In this document: positions 14,951 through 22,865 of the stretch, piece after piece | How positions within the stretch are numbered: the first letter of the stretch is position 1 | Layout of the letters: each line of letters opens with the position of its first letter | Assembly: GCF_001672895.1 (NCBI RefSeq) | Contig: NZ_LZKP01000107.1 | Location: 17,173 to 81,172, forward strand | DNA from: Mycobacterium sp. E740 | GTDB taxonomy: Bacteria; Actinomycetota; Actinomycetes; Mycobacteriales; Mycobacteriaceae | DNA: 64,000 nucleotides | Direction of reading: 5' to 3' | Translations under genes and position numbers: made by a program | The notes under the pieces: generated by a model | Told to the model about the DNA's origin: nothing | The model's input: the letters and a program-made list of their open reading frames with translations, nothing else | Databases searched by the model: none

Positions 14951-16342
14951 GTGGCTGTCGTGGACGACCTCGGCCATAACGCTGGACATCCGGGCATGGA
15001 CGCCCCGCCCAGCGAGGACTTCGGGCGCCAACCTCCGCAAGACCAATCGGCCGAGCAGGCTGTCCTCGGCGGGATGCTGCTGAGCAAGGACGCCATCGCC
15101 GACGTCCTCGAGAAGCTGCGCCCGGGCGACTTCTACCGCCCCGCGCATCAGAACGTCTACGACGCGATCCTCGATCTCTACGGCCGCGGTGAGCCGGCCG
15201 ACGCGGTGACGGTGGCCGCCGAATTGGACCGGCGCGGTTTGCTGCGCCGCATCGGCGGGGCGCTGTATCTGCACACGCTGATTTCGACGGTGCCGACGGC
15301 GGCCAATGCTGGCTTCTATGCGGGCATCGTCGCGGAGAAGGCGCTGTTGCGGCGTCTCGTCGAAGCCGGCACGCGGGTGGTGCAGTACGGCTACGCAGGC
15401 GCCGAGGGAGCCGATGTCAACGAGATCGTCGACCGCGCGCAGTCGGAGATCTACGACGTCACCGAGCGACGCACTGCCGAAGATTTCGTGGTGCTGGAGG
15501 AGATCCTGCAGCCGACGATGGACGAGATCGACGCGATCGCGTCGCAAGGCGGGATAGCACGCGGTGTGCCGACGGGATTCGTGGAACTCGACGAGGTGAC
15601 CAACGGCCTGCATCCCGGTCAGATGATCATCATCGCGGCGAGGCCCGGCGTCGGGAAATCGACTCTGGGACTGGATTTTTTGCGGTCGTGCTCGATCAAA
15701 CACCAGATGCCGAGCGTCATCTTCTCGCTGGAGATGAGCAAGTCCGAAATCGTCATGCGGCTGCTGTCGGCGGAGGCGAAAATCAAACTCGCCGACATGC
15801 GGTCGGGCCGGATGAGCGACGATGATTGGACGCGGCTGGCGCGCCGAATGAGCGAGATCAGCGAAGCGCCTTTGTATATCGATGATTCGCCGAACCTGAC
15901 CATGATGGAGATCCGAGCGAAGGCTCGGCGGCTGAGCCAGAAGGCCGGCCTCAGACTGGTCGTGGTCGACTATCTGCAGCTGATGACATCGGGCAAGAAG
16001 TATGAGTCGAGGCAGCAGGAAGTATCAGACTTCTCTCGAAGCATGAAGCTGATGGCGAAGGAACTGGATGTTCCGGTGGTGGCCATCAGTCAGCTGAATC
16101 GTGGGCCAGAGCAAAGAACAGATAAGCGGCCAATGGTGTCTGACCTGCGCGAATCGGGAAGTTTAGAGCAGGATAGCGACGTAGTTATACTTCTTCACCG
16201 ACCGGATGCATTCGAGCGTGACGACCCTCGCGGTGGGGAAGCAGACCTGATTCTGGGCAAGCATCGCAACGGGCCTACGAAGACGATTACCGTTGCGCAC
16301 CAACTACATTTGAGTCGCTTCGCGAACATGGCCAAGCAGTAG
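14951..16342 (+). CDS. dnaB: Replicative DNA helicase DnaB, intein-free
   Basis: DnaB is the hexameric fork helicase. The 463-residue protein has the N-terminal scaffold domain (AEQAVLGGMLLSKDAIADVL), a RecA-like motor with Walker A ARPGVGKST (~230), the Walker B region LVVVDYLQLM, and later AISQLNRG and DLRESGSLEQDSD. M. tuberculosis DnaB carries an intein; here motor and C-terminus read through uninterrupted. GTG 14951 gives VAVVDDL, matching the tuberculosis start; an upstream GTG at 14939 is the alternative. From ~15,960 on, GC falls to about 54% and rare TTA and ATA codons appear just after DLRES. Confidence 0.95.
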   Translation: MAVVDDLGHNAGHPGMDAPPSEDFGRQPPQDQSAEQAVLGGMLLSKDAIADVLEKLRPGDFYRPAHQNVYDAILDLYGRGEPADAVTVAAELDRRGLLRRIGGALYLHTLISTVPTAANAGFYAGIVAEKALLRRLVEAGTRVVQYGYAGAEGADVNEIVDRAQSEIYDVTERRTAEDFVVLEEILQPTMDEIDAIASQGGIARGVPTGFVELDEVTNGLHPGQMIIIAARPGVGKSTLGLDFLRSCSIKHQMPSVIFSLEMSKSEIVMRLLSAEAKIKLADMRSGRMSDDDWTRLARRMSEISEAPLYIDDSPNLTMMEIRAKARRLSQKAGLRLVVVDYLQLMTSGKKYESRQQEVSDFSRSMKLMAKELDVPVVAISQLNRGPEQRTDKRPMVSDLRESGSLEQDSDVVILLHRPDAFERDDPRGGEADLILGKHRNGPTKTITVAHQLHLSRFANMAKQ

Positions 16343-16368
16343 GGGGCATTGTCGGTTCTCAACTTCGA

Positions 16369-16468
16369 TGTCATTTCTGAAACGGACTGTCATCCGTATG
16401 TCATTTTGGACATCGGAGTGAAACAAGTTGACTTGTGGCGGCCAACGCCGCCCCGTTCTTCGGGCGGC
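16369..16468 (+). promoter_or_regulatory. Gene-free spacer with TGTCAT repeats and stem-loops before the nuclease module
   Basis: In the spacer 16343-16594 the hexamer TGTCAT occurs three times on the same strand (16369, 16388, 16399), and TGTCATTTTGGACA (16399-16412) has TGTC/GACA ends. Further on, GCCGCCC (16447-16453) and GGGCGGC (16462-16468) form a 7-bp stem, overlapping an alternative stem, GGCGGC/GCCGCC (16437-16452). The repeats could be an operator and the stems a dnaB terminator; neither is established. Confidence 0.3.
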
Positions 16469-16594
16469 CGTGCGCGGGAAAGCTGTCGTACCGTTCCGGC
16501 ATGATTCCTGGGCGGAGATTTGCGGTGCCCTGCCGCTCGACCAGGTCGGCACGACCGCCGCAGTGATTCCGCAGCGAGTGAGGGGATGCGATTG

Positions 16595-17137
16595 ATGGGT
16601 GACATCCGTGACGAGCGTCGGGAAGGGCGGGCCAACCACATGCCATATGACTACTTCGAAACTATTCCCAATTACACCGACACGGTTCCCGACTATAGGA
16701 GGCTGGCCCGCGAAATCGGACAGGAGATCGCCGCCACCCGGCCGCCGAATGTCTTGGCGCGCAACGGCAGGGCGTTCTGGAAGCTCACCGACGGCGGCAG
16801 CGGAGCACTGGCCTGGCTTGCTTTCACCCGGCCAGATGCGCGGTCGGCGCTGGCCAGGCGCAAGGTGTGGACACTGATCCCGTACCTACAGGTATTTATG
16901 GCGAACTGGTTCGTGAGCGTCGACCACCAGCTCGCCGAACAGAACCAGTGGATACATACAAACATCGACGTTTACGAGGCACGAGAACTGGCGCTGCTGG
17001 TGCCCCAGCCGCGAGCCGAGGACATGAAGCGGATCACCCGACCCGAAGCGTTGCTGACCCTCGACGACATCGACCGGCACAAAGTGACGACCGTACTGGG
17101 TAAGGGGACTGCACAAGCGATGAAGGCTCGACGATGA
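16595..17137 (+). CDS. Hypothetical protein, first gene of a two-gene module downstream of dnaB
   Basis: I do not recognise this 180-residue protein. It has no signal peptide or clear membrane helix. Visible features are Tyr/Pro-rich early sequence (PYDYFETIPNYTDTVPDYRR), an aromatic middle (VWTLIPYLQVFMANWFVSVDHQ) and a basic end (AMKARR). The ATG at 16595 sits 9 nt after GAGGGG; ATGs at 16586 and ~16640 are alternatives. Its stop overlaps the next gene's start as ATGA, so the two are translated together and their products probably act together. It does not resemble DarT, the toxin encoded at this site in M. tuberculosis. Confidence 0.75.
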   Translation: MGDIRDERREGRANHMPYDYFETIPNYTDTVPDYRRLAREIGQEIAATRPPNVLARNGRAFWKLTDGGSGALAWLAFTRPDARSALARRKVWTLIPYLQVFMANWFVSVDHQLAEQNQWIHTNIDVYEARELALLVPQPRAEDMKRITRPEALLTLDDIDRHKVTTVLGKGTAQAMKARR

Positions 17138-17670
17138 CTTACGTGAACAAACAGGAATTTCTAGCCTGGGCGTACGACGACCTGCTGGCAAACACCACCC
17201 GTGGTGTGCTGGCCGAGTACATCGTGGCCAAAGCACTCGGCATTCTCGACAGGAAGCGCGTCGAATGGGACAAGTACGACCTCCGCGTCGACGGTATCGG
17301 GGTAGAGGTCAAATCAGCGGCCTACGTGCAATCGTGGGAGCAAACGCAGCCTTCGGTGATCTCGTTCGGCATCGGCCCCACAATGGGCTGGGACGCCGGC
17401 ACCAACACCTATGCGGCCACTGCGGGGCGATGCGCCGACGTGTACGTCTTCTGTCTGCTCAACGGCACGGACGGCCAACATGTCGACCCGCGCGACGTCG
17501 GGCAATGGACGTTCTACGTGCTGCCGACGAGTGTTCTCAACCGTGAAGTGCCGTTGCAGAAGAGGATTCGACTCGGACCGCTTATAGCCCTTGGTGCCCA
17601 CCAGTGCACATACGATGAGCTCAAAGCCGTCATTCTTGATGCGGCAGCACCGGACAATCGCAGCAGCTGA
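17134..17670 (+). CDS. PD-(D/E)xK superfamily nuclease-like protein
   Basis: The 178-residue protein has a restriction-endonuclease-like core: RGVLAEYIVAKALGI with Glu29 on the first helix, then Asp49 (KYDL) and Glu58-Val59-Lys60 (GVEVKSA), the D-x8-ExK metal-binding pattern. Such folds cut or bind DNA in restriction, repair and toxin systems. The gene overlaps the preceding unrecognised gene by 4 bp (ATGA). No methyltransferase or ATPase is adjacent, so it is not a simple restriction-modification pair; a toxin or phage-defence role is inferred. The nuclease-fold call is fairly firm, the biological role is open. Confidence 0.72.
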   Translation: MTYVNKQEFLAWAYDDLLANTTRGVLAEYIVAKALGILDRKRVEWDKYDLRVDGIGVEVKSAAYVQSWEQTQPSVISFGIGPTMGWDAGTNTYAATAGRCADVYVFCLLNGTDGQHVDPRDVGQWTFYVLPTSVLNREVPLQKRIRLGPLIALGAHQCTYDELKAVILDAAAPDNRSS

Positions 17671-17761
17671 CGATACGCGGAGGACGAGCTGTAACCGCTC
17701 TGGACTCGGAAACCGCGCCCTTCTGAATGACCGCGCCCGACTAGAGACGGTTGGTATCTAA

Positions 17762-18940
17762 ATGACGAGTCCGCGGCCGTTTCCCGGCTGGTATCCAGAC
17801 ACAGAGGGCAAGAATTTGCGCTACTGGGACGGCACGGCCTGGACCTCGTCGGTTCGGCCGGCTCCAGTCTCACGCGTATTCGGATTTCCTCGCCGGTGGT
17901 GGGCTTTGATTGCCGTCTCCCTCGTCGCAGTTCTGCTCGGAGGCGGCGTAATCCGTTGGTGGCTACAGCATTCCACGGAACAGCAGCGGTGGTCGCTGTG
18001 GCCACACAGCATGGGCTGTGCCCTAGCACCCCATCCCGACTTCCCGGCTCCACCGCCGCCAACGTCGGTACGCGCCAAGCAGGTCACGGTCGAGCGAATC
18101 GAAGGGGCGAAGGTTGCGGTTTCCGTGGAATTTGCGGCACCGCCGCCCGGGCCCGCACGGCAAGTCCGCTCACCCTACGGCGGCACGATGGATGCGCCAG
18201 GAAGCCTTGACGTTCAGTTCCTGATCACTACCTCGCATCTTGGTTCTCCTACTGCCTATGAGACGAAAGGCATCGTCATTGAGTCTCCCTTCCTTGGTAA
18301 CGGTGGGCTGTGGAGGGCATGGCAAACGGGTCTCAGCCCGTCCGGTGACGACCGCGAGGTGCCGGTTTCGGTGGCGACGTCGGGCCGGTTCATGCGCATT
18401 GAACTCGATCTCAAAGGCCAGGATCGGCTCTTCGGTGATGGACCGTTTAGACCGACCGTGAGTGTCGACGGCATGATGACCACACCGCCGACACGCGAAC
18501 TGATCGGCGGAGACCTACGGTTCTTTCAGAACCAGCTCTGTTTGTGGGACACGACGTCGACGCTGGACCGGCCTGTCGAGTCGACGGTTACCCAGGCCGC
18601 CCCGCCTACAGCGGGCCCCAATCGCGGACCCAGCAACACGCCGCCGGCCTCACAGCCGCAAAGCCCCTCCAGCTTTCCGGCTGACGGTAGGTCGTGTCCG
18701 AAGCGGCACGGGCCCACCGGCGCGTTTACCGAGTCGGCGAGCGGCAACGACCACACGTCGTGTGAGTTCGCCGAAGAAGTCCGCATCGCTTATGCGGACA
18801 TGGGACAGCCTGGATCGTTTCAACGTCTGATCGTCGAGAGCCCAGTCACGAACACTTCCATCGAAATGACCTGCGGTCCATCAGCAGCCGGGTTCATAGT
18901 GTGCCGAGGTGGCGACGACGCCGTTGTCTATCTGAACTGA
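17762..18940 (+). CDS. DUF2510 single-pass membrane protein, large extracellular region
   Basis: The 392-residue protein begins with a DUF2510 motif (PGWYPDTEG...LRYWDGTAWT, residues 8-28), common at the cytoplasmic face of actinobacterial membrane proteins. One transmembrane helix follows (~46-68, WWALIAVSLVAVLLGGGVIRWW). The remaining ~320 residues are predicted outside, including a beta-rich domain (~100-245), a Pro/Ser/Thr linker (~275-310) and a C-terminal domain with four Cys (SCPKRHG, SCEFAEE, MTCGPS, IVCRGG) that could form two disulfides. Function unknown. It starts 91 bp after the nuclease gene, and linkage to that module is uncertain. Confidence 0.75.
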   Translation: MTSPRPFPGWYPDTEGKNLRYWDGTAWTSSVRPAPVSRVFGFPRRWWALIAVSLVAVLLGGGVIRWWLQHSTEQQRWSLWPHSMGCALAPHPDFPAPPPPTSVRAKQVTVERIEGAKVAVSVEFAAPPPGPARQVRSPYGGTMDAPGSLDVQFLITTSHLGSPTAYETKGIVIESPFLGNGGLWRAWQTGLSPSGDDREVPVSVATSGRFMRIELDLKGQDRLFGDGPFRPTVSVDGMMTTPPTRELIGGDLRFFQNQLCLWDTTSTLDRPVESTVTQAAPPTAGPNRGPSNTPPASQPQSPSSFPADGRSCPKRHGPTGAFTESASGNDHTSCEFAEEVRIAYADMGQPGSFQRLIVESPVTNTSIEMTCGPSAAGFIVCRGGDDAVVYLN

Positions 18941-19180
18941 GCCCATGGGTCACGAACTGGCGGCAATAGGTAGTCCGTCTGGGCCATTCCAGAAGATGAC
19001 ACGGGGATGAGACGGAAACAACTGGCACGACGTGAGACAACTTGCGTTATCCCTGCTCAGGGACTGAGTAAATGACACAGCTGATGAGAATCGACAGCAG
19101 TCAAGAGGCAGCAATCAAATGCATCGACCGGGGTGGACATGCGCCGCAGGTTTCGGACCGCCAAGCACCGAAGCCACCGT

Positions 19181-19195
19181 TACCAATAATTGGTA
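19181..19195 (+). promoter_or_regulatory. parD operator palindrome
   Basis: TACCAAT (19181-19187) and ATTGGTA (19189-19195) form a perfect inverted repeat around one A, ending 11 bp before the parD ATG. ParD antitoxins are ribbon-helix-helix proteins that repress their own promoters at such sites. The repeat is seen; binding is inferred. Confidence 0.6.
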
Positions 19196-19206
19196 CGCTC
19201 AGCTGC

Positions 19207-19458
19207 ATGGGAAGGAACACCTCGTTCAGCCTGGACGACCATTACAAGGCGTTCATCGAGGATGAGGTCGCCTCGGGCCGCTATCGCTCAGCCAGCGACG
19301 TCGTGCGGACCGCACTGCGGCTACTCGAGGATCGCGAGACGCGGTTGCGCGCACTACGTCAGTCCTTGATTGTCGGTGAACGCAGTGGCGACTCGACACC
19401 ATTCGGCTTCGATGAGTTTGTATCGCGAAAACGGGCCGAGGAACCGCGTGGTCGGTGA
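19207..19458 (+). CDS. parD: ParD-family antitoxin
   Basis: The 83-residue protein is a ribbon-helix-helix antitoxin: NTSFSLDDHYKAFIEDEV (beta strand and helix 1), GRYRSASDVVRTALRLLEDRE (helix 2), then a C-terminal tail that would wrap the ParE toxin. ATG 19207 was preferred to an upstream in-frame ATG at 19072 because the domain begins at once and the operator palindrome lies just upstream. It overlaps parE by 4 bp. The toxin reading frame is broken, so this antitoxin may now stand alone or act on other ParE proteins. Confidence 0.88.
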   Translation: MGRNTSFSLDDHYKAFIEDEVASGRYRSASDVVRTALRLLEDRETRLRALRQSLIVGERSGDSTPFGFDEFVSRKRAEEPRGR

Positions 19459-19761
19459 GCCGATATATGCTATCACCTGCCGCGCAGGCGGACCTAAGTG
19501 ACATCTGGGACTACACCTGCGAGCGTTGGAGCGAAGATAAGGCTGAGAGCTACGTTCGTGAGATCCAGCGAGCGATCGAACGGTTACTGGACAATCCTCT
19601 GATCGGGCGTCTGTGTGACGAGGTACGACGAGGTACGGGAGGGCTACCGAAAGTACGCCGTCGGATCGCACACGCTGTACTACAGGATTGCTGGCGACGA
19701 CCTGATTGACGTGGTGCGCATCCTCCACAAGCGGATGGATGTCGATCGACACATCGATTGA
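19455..19761 (+). pseudogene. parE: parE toxin, frameshifted by a 10-bp tandem duplication
   Basis: The first ~56 codons are a normal ParE toxin (SPAAQADLSDIWDYTCERW, then IERLLDNPLIGRLCDEVR). At 19617-19636 the 10-mer GACGAGGTAC is duplicated in tandem, shifting the frame so that translation ends at 19709 after 84 residues. Removing one copy restores REGYRKYAVGSHTLYYRI, then DDLIDVVRILHKRMD, to a stop at 19759-19761, giving 98 residues, the usual ParE length. ParE toxins poison gyrase. The truncated form lacks the conserved C-terminal strands and is probably inactive. A sequencing error is possible, but the exact duplication argues for a real mutation. Confidence 0.85.
19617..19636 (+). repeat. 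10-bp tandem duplication inside parE
   Basis: GACGAGGTAC at 19617-19626 is repeated exactly at 19627-19636. It adds 10 bp and therefore shifts the parE frame. Confidence 0.95.
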
Positions 19762-19870
19762 AAGCTCGTAGGACACGAAGCGTCAAAGTCGGATTGCGCT
19801 ACAAAGCTTTTCGGCATGTGCAACCGGGACCGCCGCCGTCTAGTGTTCGAGGACTGACCCCGCTAGATCG

Positions 19871-20476
19871 CTACGTCAGGACGGCGAGCGGCGGGTGCTC
19901 GAGCACGCTGGGTTTGTACTCGACCAGCTGGATGCGGCCGTCGAAGGTGCGGTGCTCAATCATTTCGAGGGCGACGTCCGGATAGCCGTCGTAAATGCGT
20001 TCTTCGCCCGTGGCCCCGGTGATCACCGGGAACATCACCACCCGGAAGCGGTCGACGAGTCCGGCTCGTAGCAACGACCGAGACAGGCTGAGACTGCCGA
20101 TCGTGCTGAGAAGTCCTGATTCCCTCGACTTCATTGCGCGGACCGCCTCGACGGCGTCCTCTCGGACGAGCGTGCAGTTGGCCCACGTCAGTGGCTCCTC
20201 GAGTGAGGAGGAGAACACCACCTTGGACGCTTGCGTGAGCTCGTCGACGGACGCCGCTTCTTCGGCACTGAACTCGTCCAGGCCATTCGGGACCTCACCG
20301 GCGGCAAAGCCCGACATCAGTCGGTAGGTGTTCGCTCCCATGAGATAGGTGGGCTCGGGCTGCTCGCCGAGCCATGCGAGGTACTCCGGGCCCTCGAGGC
20401 CCCAGAACCCTGGCCATCCCTCTCCCGATGCGTTGCCGTCGAGGGAGGTGATGAAGTCGACGAGAAGCTCTGACAT
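19871..20476 (-). CDS. Dihydrofolate reductase/RibD C-terminal-domain family protein
   Basis: The 201-residue protein matches the widespread DHFR-like/RibD_C family: MSELLVDFITSLDG at the start, LMGANTYRLMSGF around 70, VVFSSSLEEPLTW near 110, and GSLSLSRSLLRAGLVDRFRVVMFPVITG near 145-170. Members bind NADPH, but few have a known substrate, and true folate reduction is unlikely. ATG 20476, preceded by GAAAGGG, fits the domain start better than an upstream frame opening at 20533. It faces the broken parE gene. Its neighbours are accessory genes, so it may be part of the island. Confidence 0.82.
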   Translation of the reverse strand: MSELLVDFITSLDGNASGEGWPGFWGLEGPEYLAWLGEQPEPTYLMGANTYRLMSGFAAGEVPNGLDEFSAEEAASVDELTQASKVVFSSSLEEPLTWANCTLVREDAVEAVRAMKSRESGLLSTIGSLSLSRSLLRAGLVDRFRVVMFPVITGATGEERIYDGYPDVALEMIEHRTFDGRIQLVEYKPSVLEHPPLAVLT

Positions 20477-20912
20477 GGCGGCGCCCTTTCCTAGGTCTCG
20501 AGAGGTTGGACCGGCCGACAGCCACGAATTCATCGGGCGCGCTGTGGGCCAGCGACGGACGCATGCCTCTGCTCGCGCAACGCTGACGGCATCGGCTTGT
20601 AGTTGAGCCGTCGATCATCGACCGCGTCGGCGAGCAACGCCACGTAATTGTCGATCTTCTGGCTCGTCGATGGACGCCAAGCCGACTAGCGCCGCGGGTG
20701 GCGGTCCCACATCACTTACGCAAGCCGCAGTCACAGCGATGCACCTTTTACACGTGGGTCCTCGCACTTTGCCTGTGAAACGTCGAGCGATGTGACTGCG
20801 GTGAGATGAGATCGGCTGCGGCTCCGAGCTCCTCAGCGAGTAAGCGGCCATGTTCCGCTACACATGAGCCGCCAGTTATGTTGTAGAGCGACTGCTCTGT
20901 TATGGTGGCTCA
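20477..20912 (+). other. Gene-free region before the tetR operon
   Basis: I see no supportable gene in these 436 bp. A short minus-strand frame at 20615-20851 has no recognisable domain or ribosome-binding site. Near the right end, AGAGC (20885-20889) and GCTCT (20894-20898) form a small inverted repeat 14 bp before the tetR start, and TATGTT (20877-20882) could be a -10 element; together they may be the tetR promoter and operator. Confidence 0.4.
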
Positions 20913-21542
20913 GTGCCCCGCCCGCGTGTTCATGACCTCGAGCAAGCACTCGATGCCGTCGAGAAACTCGCCGTCGCCGATGGAGCTGCCGCAGTGACGA
21001 TTCGCGCACTGTCGGAGGCGACTTCGATGTCCAACGGTGCGCTCTATCACGCCTTCGGATCGCGAGCGGGGCTATTGGGACGCGCCTGGGTACGCGCTGC
21101 TCAGAGGTTCCTGCAGTTGCAACGCGAGGCCGTCGAGCGATCCCTCGACGGCGGGACCCATCCCGACGGCAGCGCACCAGCGGTGGAAGCCGTTGTCGCC
21201 GCAGCGCTGTGCCCGGCGGTGTTCCATGACCAGCACCCCACCTCTGCGCAGTTTTTGCTCACCGTGTCACGGGCGGAATTGCTGCGATCCACCGAGGTCC
21301 CGGCCGAGGTGGCCACTGAGCTTCGTCGACTGGACAAGGCGCTGGTCGCGATCTTCGTGCAGTTATCGCGGAGTTTGTGGGACCGCAGGGACAAGGCGGC
21401 GGTGGCGTTAGTCCGCGACTGCGTGGTCTCGTTGCCCACGGCGTTGCTGCTGCGGCATAACGGTCCCGCTGACCGCTCGGCACGCGAACGGCTCGCCGCA
21501 GCCGTGCGAGCTGTCCTGTCCATTCCACCGGACAACGTCTAA
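20913..21542 (+). CDS. TetR-family transcriptional regulator
   Basis: The 209-residue protein has the TetR helix-turn-helix in its first ~55 residues (AVTIRALSEATSMSNGALYHAFGSRAGLL) and a helical ligand domain after it. The start is GTG. It heads a same-strand set with an enoyl-CoA hydratase-like gene (43 bp later) and a DUF4442 thioesterase-like gene, so it probably controls these in response to an acyl-CoA or lipid-like ligand. A short inverted repeat (20885-20898) upstream could be its operator. Confidence 0.87.
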   Translation: MPRPRVHDLEQALDAVEKLAVADGAAAVTIRALSEATSMSNGALYHAFGSRAGLLGRAWVRAAQRFLQLQREAVERSLDGGTHPDGSAPAVEAVVAAALCPAVFHDQHPTSAQFLLTVSRAELLRSTEVPAEVATELRRLDKALVAIFVQLSRSLWDRRDKAAVALVRDCVVSLPTALLLRHNGPADRSARERLAAAVRAVLSIPPDNV

Positions 21543-21584
21543 ACCCCACCCGTACAACCGATCTCGACAGAAGGGACCTCGCCG

Positions 21585-22241
21585 ATGCCCTCCACCCTGG
21601 AGTACCGAGACAAGATCGCCGTGTTGAATCTCGGCGATGACGCGAACCGATTTTCTCCCGAACAACTCGACACCCTCGACACCCAACTTGCCGAGGTAGC
21701 GAAGAACGCGCACGCGCTGATCACCACCGGCACGGGCAAGTTCTACTCCAACGGTCTGGACCTCGACTGGCTCGGCGCCAACAGCGACCGCCTGAGCTGG
21801 TATGTCGACCGCGTGCACGGGCTGCTGGGCCGGGTACTGACCTTCCCGCTGCCCACGGTCGCCGCGGTCAACGGACACGCCTTCGGCGCCGGCTCAATGC
21901 TGGCCATGGCTCACGACTTTCGGGTGATGCGTGAGGATCGCGGTTACTTCTGTTTCCCCGAAGTCGACATCCAGATCCCCTTCACTGCCGGAATGGCTGC
22001 ACTCATCCAAGCCAAGGTGCCCCCGCAGACCGCCGTCACCGCGATGACCACCGGACACCGTTACGGCGGCCCGCACGCCCTTGCCGCCGCCCTGGTCGAC
22101 GACACCGCACCGGAAGGTGAGGTCGTCGACGCAGCGATCAACCGCGTACAACCCATCCTCGGGAAGAATCCCGGCACCCTCGGCGCGATCAAGACAACGA
22201 TGTACGCCGCGGTGTCAGCAGCACTGGCAGACGGCCGATGA
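21585..22241 (+). CDS. Enoyl-CoA hydratase/isomerase family protein
   Basis: The 218-residue crotonase-fold protein is short for the family (~250-270). It has the oxyanion-hole loops ALITTGTGKFYSNGLDLDWL (~44-63) and AAVNGHAFGAGSMLAMAHDFR (~93-113), and FCFPEVDIQIPFTAGM near 125-140. The FPEVD segment provides one of the usual acidic positions, but the exact reaction (hydratase, isomerase or hydrolase) cannot be told. Its stop overlaps the next gene as ATGA. With the upstream TetR and downstream hotdog protein it forms a small acyl-CoA-processing operon. Confidence 0.83.
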   Translation: MPSTLEYRDKIAVLNLGDDANRFSPEQLDTLDTQLAEVAKNAHALITTGTGKFYSNGLDLDWLGANSDRLSWYVDRVHGLLGRVLTFPLPTVAAVNGHAFGAGSMLAMAHDFRVMREDRGYFCFPEVDIQIPFTAGMAALIQAKVPPQTAVTAMTTGHRYGGPHALAAALVDDTAPEGEVVDAAINRVQPILGKNPGTLGAIKTTMYAAVSAALADGR

Positions 22242-22735
22242 CCGCGCAGTCGGCGCGCAGCGCCAATCTCCGAATCTGGGACACACTGCAACGCATACCT
22301 TTTGGAGACCGCATCTTCAGCCAGGCGCTGTGCTGGAAGGCACCGTACTTCCGCTCAGTTCACCCCCGCATCGTCGCTTTGGAGCCCGGGCTTTGCCGTG
22401 TCGAGGGCCCCAATCGGAGGAGTGTTCACAACCATCTGGGCACTTATCATGCGATCGCCTCGTGCAACATGGCTGAGATCGCCGCAGGCGTGATGACCGA
22501 GGTCACCATCCCGACAACCCACCGCTGGATACCCGTCGGGATGACCGTCGAATACCACGCCAAGGGCGTCACAGCCGTGACCGCGGTGGCACAGCTCGAC
22601 CCGATCCCACACTTCGGGGACACGCCAGAACAACTCGTCGTCCCCGTCGAGGTGCGAGACACCTCCGGCACCGTATTCGTCACCGCTCGGATCACCATGC
22701 ACGTCTCGCCCAAGCGCGCCGGAAAAAACGAGTGA
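22238..22735 (+). CDS. DUF4442 hotdog-fold (thioesterase-like) protein
   Basis: The 165-residue protein has the DUF4442 pattern: IVALEPGLCRVEGPNRRSVHNHLGTYHAIA (~46-76) and a late MTVEYHAKGVTAVTAVAQL strand pair. The fold is that of acyl-CoA thioesterases, with NHLGTYHA as the likely substrate-binding helix. It overlaps the hydratase gene by 4 bp. A role in hydrolysing the product of the upstream crotonase is inferred from that coupling. No signal peptide is present. Confidence 0.8.
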   Translation: MTAQSARSANLRIWDTLQRIPFGDRIFSQALCWKAPYFRSVHPRIVALEPGLCRVEGPNRRSVHNHLGTYHAIASCNMAEIAAGVMTEVTIPTTHRWIPVGMTVEYHAKGVTAVTAVAQLDPIPHFGDTPEQLVVPVEVRDTSGTVFVTARITMHVSPKRAGKNE

Positions 22736-22865
22736 CACCAACGCCACACACGCGAAACCGCGGCGAACTTCTACTTTCAGGATAAGGCCTGATGGGGGGC
22801 TTGCGGCAAGACCGGGGTGATGCTGCATGCTTGCGTGTCTCAGCAGCCCGACCGAAGGAATCCCG

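Noticed and set aside
14951..16342. Intein inside dnaB
   Set aside because: Walker A and DLRES regions read straight through and the protein has normal intein-less length.
16595..17137. DarT toxin identity for the first gene after dnaB
   Set aside because: Position suggests it, but the sequence lacks the DarT ADP-ribosyltransferase pattern and the next gene has no macrodomain.
19455..19709. Intact 84-residue ParE
   Set aside because: Its last ~28 residues are out of frame; conserved ParE sequence continues in the other frame to 19761.
20615..20851. Small minus-strand gene in the 20.5-20.9 kb gap
   Set aside because: No domain, ribosome-binding site or convincing codon pattern.
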